A DNA stretch of 64,000 nt from positions 1-64,000 of the forward strand of contig PWGV01000093.1 in assembly GCA_003554585.1 (NCBI GenBank). Reading direction: 5' to 3'. Within the stretch, counting starts at the first letter, position 1. Each line of letters starts with the position of its first letter. The notes beneath the pieces are model-generated. The model worked only from the letters and a program-made list of their open reading frames with translations. It had not been told where the DNA came from and did not search any database. Positions 57,470 through 64,000 of this stretch are shown here, piece by piece. The translations under genes were made by a program, and so were the position numbers. Source of the stretch: Halobacteroidaceae bacterium (GTDB lineage Bacteria; Bacillota; Halanaerobiia; B1SED10-174).

Positions 57470-59197
57470 TCATTGGCTCCCCTTCTTCGCCTGAGCCTTT
57501 TCCAGCATTTCCCGGGCATGGGATATTGCTGTTTCGGATTGCTCCCCCTCCAGCATCCTGGCAAGTTCCTGGGTTCGATCTTTTGATTGCAGTTCAAGAA
57601 CCCTGGTTCTAGTCACTCCATCTTTAATTTCCTTGTCAATGAAAAGATGTTTATCGGCCATACTTGCAATGTGGGGCAGATGAGTTATTGTTATCACCTG
57701 GCGCCTGGCACTTATCTGGTCCAATTTTTCGGCAACTTTTTGCGCGGTTTTTCCCCCGATACCGCTATCAATCTCATCAAAAATCATCGTGGGAACCTGT
57801 TCCTGGTCGGCAGTTAAGGCTTTCAAAGCAAGCATCAGGCGGGATATTTCTCCCCCTGAAGCAATCTTTGTCAGGGGCTTTAAATCTTCTCCCGGGTTCG
57901 GAGAAAGCATAAAATCTATTTGATCAATTCCATGCTCGGAAAAAGCAATTTTTCCACCTTCTGGCCCAATACCATTATTATCCGGGATCCTTTTGAAATT
58001 TACTCGGAAGCGGGTTTGAGGCATTGCAAGGCCCTTCAGTTCATTGACCAGAAGTTCAGCCATTTTTTTTGCAGCCTCTTTTCTTTTTTGGGAGAGCTGC
58101 TGGGCAAGCTCCAGGTACTCAGTTTCCCCCGATTCAATCTTTTTTTCCAGTTCTTCGGTTTTTTCCTGACTTCCCTTGAGGGTTTTATATTCTTCTTTCG
58201 CTTTTTCCAAAAATTCAATAACCTCCGCAAAGGAAGGTCCGTATTTTCTTTTCAAATCATTTATTCCGCCAATTCTATTTTCAACTTCCCGCAAACGGGC
58301 CTCATCAAAGACGATACCATCAGCATAGCTCCTGATTTCCCGGGCAAGTTCCTGCAACTGATAATAGGAGCTGCTCAGGAGTTCTTTCGCATTTTCCAGT
58401 TGGGCATCAATTTCCTTTAATTCTTTCAGTTCTCTATGGAGATAACCCAGCTGATCATTTATTCCCGTTTCCACCTCTTCCCCACTTAAACTCGAAAAAA
58501 TTTCCTGGCATTTGGTATATAATAATTCCACATTGGTCAAAATTCTGTGTTCCTGGTTTAGCTGTTCTTCTTCTCCGGGTTCGAGGTTTGCGTCTTCCAG
58601 TTCTTTGATTTGGAATTCCAGCAATTCCAGGCGCTGTTGTCTTTCTCTTTCCGAACGCCGTAACCTTTTTAATTCTTCCCTTGCCTTTTGCAGTTTTTTG
58701 TAGCCCTCTTCAACCTCGATTTTTACAGCTTTAAATTCTCTTCCCCCAAAGTGATCCAGAAATTCCCGTTGACTATCTTCGGAAAACAGGGATTGATGCT
58801 CGTGCTGACCGTGAATATCAATTAGAAAGGGGGAAATTTGCTTTATCAGTCCCAGGGTTGCAATTTGGCCATTGATCCTAACCCGGTTATTGCCCGAACG
58901 AGAAATCTCCCGGCTTAAAAGCAGGTTGTCTTCTTCATCTTCAATACCCAGCTCCCTGAGCTTTTCTTTTAAATTCGGAAGATCTTTAACTTCGAAAAGG
59001 GCCCGGATTTCTGCTTTTTCCGCGCCCGTTCGTATGAAATCCAGGGAAGCCCTTGCTCCCAGTAAAAGTTCCAAAGCACCGATTAAAATCGATTTTCCTG
59101 CGCCGGTCTCACCTGTCAAAATATTGAGACCGGGGGAAAATGCAATATCCTGCCTTTCAATCAGGACAAAATTATTTATCCCCAGTTCAACCAGCAC
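57470..59197 (-). CDS. recN: DNA repair protein RecN
   Basis: MLVELGINNFVLIERQDIAFSPGLNILTGETGAGKSILIGAL. Confidence 0.97.
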   Translation of the reverse strand: MLVELGINNFVLIERQDIAFSPGLNILTGETGAGKSILIGALELLLGARASLDFIRTGAEKAEIRALFEVKDLPNLKEKLRELGIEDEEDNLLLSREISRSGNNRVRINGQIATLGLIKQISPFLIDIHGQHEHQSLFSEDSQREFLDHFGGREFKAVKIEVEEGYKKLQKAREELKRLRRSERERQQRLELLEFQIKELEDANLEPGEEEQLNQEHRILTNVELLYTKCQEIFSSLSGEEVETGINDQLGYLHRELKELKEIDAQLENAKELLSSSYYQLQELAREIRSYADGIVFDEARLREVENRIGGINDLKRKYGPSFAEVIEFLEKAKEEYKTLKGSQEKTEELEKKIESGETEYLELAQQLSQKRKEAAKKMAELLVNELKGLAMPQTRFRVNFKRIPDNNGIGPEGGKIAFSEHGIDQIDFMLSPNPGEDLKPLTKIASGGEISRLMLALKALTADQEQVPTMIFDEIDSGIGGKTAQKVAEKLDQISARRQVITITHLPHIASMADKHLFIDKEIKDGVTRTRVLELQSKDRTQELARMLEGEQSETAISHAREMLEKAQAKKGSQ

Positions 59198-59211
59198 TTT
59201 AAATAAACCCC

Positions 59212-59670
59212 CTATTCAATTCCCACCAGTTCTCGCAGACGATGTAAAACTTCCTCTTTATTACATTTCTCCTCCAGGGCAACAAAAATACAGTCATCTC
59301 CAGCCACACAACCCATTACTTCTTTCCACTCCAGGTTATCAATTGCAGAAGCAAGTCCTCCGGCAGTCCCGGAAAGGGTTTTTACCACAATCATGTTCCC
59401 GGTTAACTCTACACTCAAGACAAAATTTTTGAACATTTTTTCTATCCAGCGGGCCATTTTGTATTTGTCTGCCTCGGGTGGCATGGCATATTTATAGCTT
59501 CCATCTTCAACTGGAACCTTGATCAAACCCAGATCTTTTATGTCCCTGGAAACAGTTGCCTGAGTAACCTCAATCCCTTCCTCCTGCAGAACTTTGGCCA
59601 GTTCTTCCTGGGTTTTAATCCGCTCATTTTTTATAATGTTAATTATCTTAAGATGCCTTTTCCCTTTCAT
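59212..59670 (-). CDS. argR: Arginine repressor
   Basis: KIINIIKNERIKTQEELAKVLQEEGIEVTQATVSRDIKDLGLIKV. Confidence 0.97.
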   Translation of the reverse strand: MKGKRHLKIINIIKNERIKTQEELAKVLQEEGIEVTQATVSRDIKDLGLIKVPVEDGSYKYAMPPEADKYKMARWIEKMFKNFVLSVELTGNMIVVKTLSGTAGGLASAIDNLEWKEVMGCVAGDDCIFVALEEKCNKEEVLHRLRELVGIE

Positions 59671-60533
59671 GCTTTACCCCCTATCCCTTTGTAGTTTAAG
59701 CGTTTTTGTAAAATCTGATAAAAATCTTTCTCCGAAAAACGAACCAGGAGAGTTTTCTCTTCCGCTGCGGCTATTTTGACAACATCATCTTTTACCAAAC
59801 GAAGCCCCTCCTGGCCGTCGACTGTTAACATAACCCGTCTATCTGCTCTCCTCACCTTGATTTCAATTTGCTCTTCCTTCCGGACCACCAGTGGTCGAGC
59901 ATGTAATGAATGGGGGCAAATCGGAGTAACAATGAAAGCTTCAACCATGGGATGGATAATAGGTCCTCCTGCACTCAGGGAATAAGCAGTTGAGCCAGTT
60001 GGAGTTGAAACAATTAATCCGTCTCCAGGAAAGGTACTGATGTAAATCTGTTGCAGATAAAGATCAAGTTCAATTATCCGGGCGAAGGCCCCCTTGCTAA
60101 TAACAATATCATTTAAACCCAAAACACGAGCAATTTCAAGGCCCCTGCGGCAAACCCAGCCTTCAACCATCGCTCTTTCCTCAACCCGGTATTTTTTTTC
60201 CAGAATATTATCCAGGACTAAATCCAAATCCTCAGCTTCCATTTCTGTTAAAAAACCCAAACGCCCCAGGTTAAAACCCAAAATGGGAATATTGGATCCG
60301 GCGAAAAACCTGGCCGTATGCAGAAATGTCCCATCTCCTCCCAGAATGAGCAGGAGTTCTGCCTCTTTGCGAAGCTGTCTTCGGGACATTGCTGTCCCCT
60401 TTCCCTGCAGGCCAGGGGCATCCTCCTGGGAAATATAAACCGGCAAATCCCGGCCCTTCATTTTTTCGATTAGAGCTTCGGCAACCTGCGCGGCCTTTTT
60501 TTTCTCTTCATTTACAATCAATCCAATTTTCAA
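59667..60533 (-). CDS. nadK: NAD kinase
   Basis: LLILGGDGTFLHTARFF; STPTGSTAYSLSAGGPIIHP; TTG start at 60533 inferred, ORF extends to 60566. Confidence 0.94.
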   Translation of the reverse strand: MKIGLIVNEEKKKAAQVAEALIEKMKGRDLPVYISQEDAPGLQGKGTAMSRRQLRKEAELLLILGGDGTFLHTARFFAGSNIPILGFNLGRLGFLTEMEAEDLDLVLDNILEKKYRVEERAMVEGWVCRRGLEIARVLGLNDIVISKGAFARIIELDLYLQQIYISTFPGDGLIVSTPTGSTAYSLSAGGPIIHPMVEAFIVTPICPHSLHARPLVVRKEEQIEIKVRRADRRVMLTVDGQEGLRLVKDDVVKIAAAEEKTLLVRFSEKDFYQILQKRLNYKGIGGKA

Positions 60534-60544
60534 GACCAACACCT

Positions 60545-61327
60545 CTATTTGAGTCTTGCCATGCAATCCAGCCAGTCCTGGGGGGAAAAATTCCCTTCTC
60601 CCCCTTTTTGGGCCAGGAGAAAAAATTCCTGGTTCCCGCTAACTCCCCTTGGAGAAGCTGGAGCAAGTCCAACAAATCCCAGCCCATTTTCCTTTTTAGA
60701 ATCCGCAACTTTTTTTACTGCAAAAAGCTGGTCGGTTTCTTTGCGAACCAGCCCTTTTTTGCCAATTTTTTCCGGACCTACTTCAAACTGCGGTTTGGCC
60801 AGCGTTAGAAAAAAACCTCCATCTTTCAGAGCAGTTACAAGGGCCGGAATAACTTTGGTCGCAGAAATAAAAGAAAGGTCCAGGACTATGAAGTCCAATT
60901 TTTCTTTAATAAAATCCGGAGAAAAATAACGGAGATTATAGTTTTCGATAACAATAACCCTGGGATCAATTCGAAGCTGGGAGTCCAGCTGGTTTTTTCC
61001 AACATCCACTGCATATACCTTGCGGGCCCCGCGCTGTAAAAGACAAGAAGTAAAGCCTCCGGTAGAAGCTCCCCCATCAAGAACAACCATGTCTCTGGGA
61101 GCAAAATTTAACTGGTCAAGGGCATGGGCAAGCTTAATTCCTCCCCGCCCGGGGTAAGGAACCTGCGGGGCCACATCTATTTGGGCGCCGGCTTTTATTT
61201 TTGCCGCAGGCGTTTTAATTATTTCGCCTTCTACCGTTACTTCTCCTTTACGTATTGCTGTTTGCGCCTTATTTCTTGAAGAAAAAAGCCCTAGTTCTAC
61301 GAGCAAAAGGTCCAATCTTTTCTCCAT
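60545..61327 (-). CDS. tlyA: TlyA family rRNA (cytidine-2'-O)-methyltransferase
   Basis: MEKRLDLLLVELGLFSSRNKAQTAIRKGEVTVEGE; VLDGGASTGGFTSCLLQRGARKVYAVDVG; ATG 61327. Confidence 0.94.
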   Translation of the reverse strand: MEKRLDLLLVELGLFSSRNKAQTAIRKGEVTVEGEIIKTPAAKIKAGAQIDVAPQVPYPGRGGIKLAHALDQLNFAPRDMVVLDGGASTGGFTSCLLQRGARKVYAVDVGKNQLDSQLRIDPRVIVIENYNLRYFSPDFIKEKLDFIVLDLSFISATKVIPALVTALKDGGFFLTLAKPQFEVGPEKIGKKGLVRKETDQLFAVKKVADSKKENGLGFVGLAPASPRGVSGNQEFFLLAQKGGEGNFSPQDWLDCMARLK

Positions 61328-63221
61328 AATCTGAATCCCTTTTTGGTTTTTTTGAACGGGAAATCCAAAAATCCTCAATCCTATCCACCATATTATCAAT
61401 ATCAAGCCCGTTTTCCCGCAACAATTCACCAATATTTCCATGGGTAATAAACCGATCGGGAAGACCAAGATTTAAAACAGGTTTTTCAATCTTTCCCCGG
61501 GCCATAAACTCAAGAATAGCGGAGCCCATTCCCCCCGCTACATAATTTTCTTCCAGTGTAACAACCATTGAAACATTTTTAATCCAGCTGGAAAGATTTT
61601 TTTCATCGAGGGGTTTAATAAACCTCAAGTCAGCAACACCTACTGAATAACCTTTGGCCTCCAATATTTCTGCAACCTGATATCCATCCCAGACCATGCT
61701 CCCGCTGCCCAGGAGCAGGATATCCTTGCCCCTGCGGAGCATTTCCCCTTCTCCCCGGTTGATGGGTTGATCACTCTGGAATGGCGGTTGGGGAACGCTT
61801 CCCCTGGGATAGCGGATTGCCACCGGCCCCTCACAACTCTGGGCCCAGGCAAACATCTTTTCCATTTCCACCCGATCCCGGGGAGCAAGAACCGTCATAT
61901 TGGGTATATGGCGGAGGAAAGAAAGGTCAAAAACCCCGTGGTGGGTTTCTCCATCCGCCCCGACCAATCCGGCCCGGTCGATGGCAAAAATTACCGGGAG
62001 TTTGGGCAGGCAAACATCGTGGATAATTTGATCATAGGCTCGCTGTAAAAAAGTAGAATATATGGCAACCACGGGTTTTAAGCCTCCCCGGGCCATTCCA
62101 GCGGCAAGGGTAACCCCGTGTTGTTCCGCAATTCCAACATCAAAAAAACGGTCAGGGAATTTTTGGGAAAATTTATCAAGTCCCGTCCCATCGGGCATCG
62201 CAGCAGTAATAGCAACAATATTTTCATCCTTCTCCGCCATTTTACAAATTATGTCGCTGAAACAGCTCGTAAAGCTTTTTCCCTTGGAGCGGACTTTTCC
62301 CTCTCCATTTTCCAGGATAAAAGGTCCCGTCCCGTGAAAACGGGAAGGACTCTTTTCTGCCGGGTGATAACCCTTTCCTTTTTCCGTAATAGCGTGGATC
62401 AAAAGGGGGCCATCCAGTCTCTTACAGCGCTGAAAATACTGGCGAAGGGCGGAAATATCATGCCCGGAAACAGGGCCCAGGTAGGTAAAACCGAGCTCTT
62501 CAAAAAACACACCGGGAAGAACAAGGTACTTTAAGCTATCTTTAATCCGATCGGCGGCAAATGCCATCCGCCCGCCAATAGCCGGAATCCTCTTCATCAA
62601 AAACTCCGCGTCACTTCTCAGTTTTTGATAAACCGGTTCAGTGCGAATTCTTGCCAGGTAATTGGCCAGGGCCCCCACGTTTTTGGATATTGACATTTCA
62701 TTATCGTTTAAAACCACTATTATTTTTTTGTTCAGGTGACCAATATGATTCAGTGCTTCCAGGGCCATTCCTCCGGACAGGGCCCCGTCTCCAATAACTG
62801 CAATTATTTCGTGAGCCTCACCTTTTTGTTCCCGGGCCATTGCCAATCCCATTGCTGCGGAAAGGGAGGTACTGCTATGACCGGTTTCAACAATATCGTG
62901 TTCGCTTTCACTTCTTTTGGGAAAGCCACTAATTCCCTTGTATTTGCGGAGAGTTTCAAATTCTTTTTGTCTGCCTGTCAGCAATTTATGGGCATAACTC
63001 TGATGTCCCACATCCCAGACAAGTTTATCCAGAGGGCTAGAGAAAACCGAGTGAAGGGCCACAGTCAATTCAACAACCCCTAAATTGGAAGCGAGATGTC
63101 CTCCATTTTTAGAAACAACATCAATTATTCTTTCCCTGATTTGATCAGAAATATTTTTAAGATCATTTGGATCACATTCCCGCAATATTTCAGGCCCTTT
63201 TATATCATCCAGCTTGATCAT
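61269..63221 (-). CDS. dxs: 1-deoxy-D-xylulose-5-phosphate synthase
   Basis: GHLASNLGVVELTVALHSVFSSPLDKLVWDVGHQSYAHKLLTGR. Confidence 0.97.
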   Translation of the reverse strand: MIKLDDIKGPEILRECDPNDLKNISDQIRERIIDVVSKNGGHLASNLGVVELTVALHSVFSSPLDKLVWDVGHQSYAHKLLTGRQKEFETLRKYKGISGFPKRSESEHDIVETGHSSTSLSAAMGLAMAREQKGEAHEIIAVIGDGALSGGMALEALNHIGHLNKKIIVVLNDNEMSISKNVGALANYLARIRTEPVYQKLRSDAEFLMKRIPAIGGRMAFAADRIKDSLKYLVLPGVFFEELGFTYLGPVSGHDISALRQYFQRCKRLDGPLLIHAITEKGKGYHPAEKSPSRFHGTGPFILENGEGKVRSKGKSFTSCFSDIICKMAEKDENIVAITAAMPDGTGLDKFSQKFPDRFFDVGIAEQHGVTLAAGMARGGLKPVVAIYSTFLQRAYDQIIHDVCLPKLPVIFAIDRAGLVGADGETHHGVFDLSFLRHIPNMTVLAPRDRVEMEKMFAWAQSCEGPVAIRYPRGSVPQPPFQSDQPINRGEGEMLRRGKDILLLGSGSMVWDGYQVAEILEAKGYSVGVADLRFIKPLDEKNLSSWIKNVSMVVTLEENYVAGGMGSAILEFMARGKIEKPVLNLGLPDRFITHGNIGELLRENGLDIDNMVDRIEDFWISRSKKPKRDSDYGEKIGPFARRTRAFFFKK

Positions 63222-63976
63222 TTGCTGCGCCCTCCTTTTCTTTTGCTCGGGTTAAAGCCCTGGACAATAGCTATGAAATTCCCCACAAAACCAATAATTT
63301 CATTAGCCCTGTTTATCCCAATTCCCTTGCAAAACCCTTTTCCGCCCACCGTTAAAGCGGCCGCAAGGGCTACAATTGTTATATTTAAAACTGCTTCACT
63401 TAAATCAACCGCGAAGGCCAGGCGAACTACAATCATTGCACCCAGTGCCCCACTAACAGTTCCGCAAATATCCCCAACAATATCGCTGCAAAAGGTTGCT
63501 ACTCTATCTGCATTCTGGACAAGTTGCAGACCTGTTCTGGCTCCAAAATCTTTCCGGGCCGCCCGGGCGTTAAACGGGGCAACATCAGCCGCTGCTGCAG
63601 CAACCCCAATCATATCAAAAACAACACCAGTAGCTATAATAAGGAGAAAAACAATTGTCGCCAGGAAGGAGGTCAGGTTAGCAACCGCCAAACGGGAAAA
63701 AGCCACCACCAGGATGGCAATAAAAAAAGTGGAGATGCCCATTGTTATTCCCGTCTGGAGGTTCTTGTTCAATACTTTTCCCCCCAAAAAATAATTCCAG
63801 GTGCATCGGCGGTAATAGACCGGATAAATGCTGCGGCTTAGGTCCAGCAGGCTTTCCCAGTGATCTCCAAAAGGTTGCCCTTTTTGGCGGTTTCCCTTTA
63901 AATCACTCTGCAATGTTGCCATAAGCAGGGCTGGATTACCACTCAGACCACACTTCAATCCCCGGTCTATCCCCAC
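63218..63976 (-). CDS. Multi-pass membrane protein of unknown function (often labelled CorB-like); may extend past the window edge or start internally at TTG 63772
   Basis: GVVFDMIGVAAAAADVAPFNARAARKDFGARTGLQLVQNADRVATFCSDIVGDICGTVSGALGA; hydrophobic segments. Confidence 0.65.
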   Translation of the reverse strand: MGIDRGLKCGLSGNPALLMATLQSDLKGNRQKGQPFGDHWESLLDLSRSIYPVYYRRCTWNYFLGGKVLNKNLQTGITMGISTFFIAILVVAFSRLAVANLTSFLATIVFLLIIATGVVFDMIGVAAAAADVAPFNARAARKDFGARTGLQLVQNADRVATFCSDIVGDICGTVSGALGAMIVVRLAFAVDLSEAVLNITIVALAAALTVGGKGFCKGIGINRANEIIGFVGNFIAIVQGFNPSKRKGGRSK

Positions 63977-64000
63977 AGCGGGACAGCCTAGAAGTTTTCC

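Noticed and set aside
57367-57597. 76-aa ORF overlapping the recN 3' end
   Set aside because: Out-of-frame overlap with recN and its terminator; spurious.
1-64000. CRISPR arrays, IS elements, prophage, tRNA/rRNA genes
   Set aside because: No regularly spaced repeats, transposase/integrase ORFs or recognisable structural RNA genes noticed in the window.

Overview
This 64 kb window looks like the chromosome of a Bacillota (Firmicutes) bacterium. Almost everything is on the minus strand. Read in that direction (right to left) it contains: dxs-tlyA-nadK-argR-recN-spo0A; a branched-chain amino-acid fermentation operon (two Leu/Val-type dehydrogenases, two butyrate kinases, ptb, and a four-gene 2-oxoacid:ferredoxin oxidoreductase) behind a BkdR-like sigma-54 activator; a M20 peptidase, a NUDIX hydrolase and a frameshifted EndoQ-like gene; ald; deoB-punA-pdp; lysA; trpS-scpA-scpB-rluB-spoVS-smc-ftsY-ylxM-ffh-rpsP-khpA-rimM-trmD-rplS-rbgA-rnhB-queT-smg-topA-trmFO-hslV-hslU-codY-cheC-cheD-rpsB-tsf. 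The exception is a plus-strand island at about 49.8-56.5 kb, a Dpp/Opp-type peptide ABC transporter in which three of the four gene products are rearranged. (i) The substrate-binding protein appears circularly permuted: the segment that is C-terminal in canonical SBP_bac_5 proteins sits directly after the signal peptide. (ii) The DppC-like permease carries an approximately 285-aa insertion of about seven Ycf48/BNR-like repeats, probably a beta-propeller, between TM1 and the conserved permease core. (iii) The two ATPases are fused, and an approximately 85-aa insertion separates the last two cysteines of the second C-terminal Cys motif. This transporter is the best candidate for an undescribed system. 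Other leads are two well-formed sigma-54 (-24/-12) promoters (bkd-like operon and ald), a homopolymer frameshift in an EndoQ-like gene, an Asp-to-Asn change in the catalytic DxD of a DHH-CBS-tRNA nucleotidyltransferase, and missing-neighbour synteny (no spoIVB between recN and spo0A, no flagellar operon between codY and cheC). I saw no rRNA, tRNA, CRISPR array or IS element. All assignments come from reading the sequence; no database search was run.
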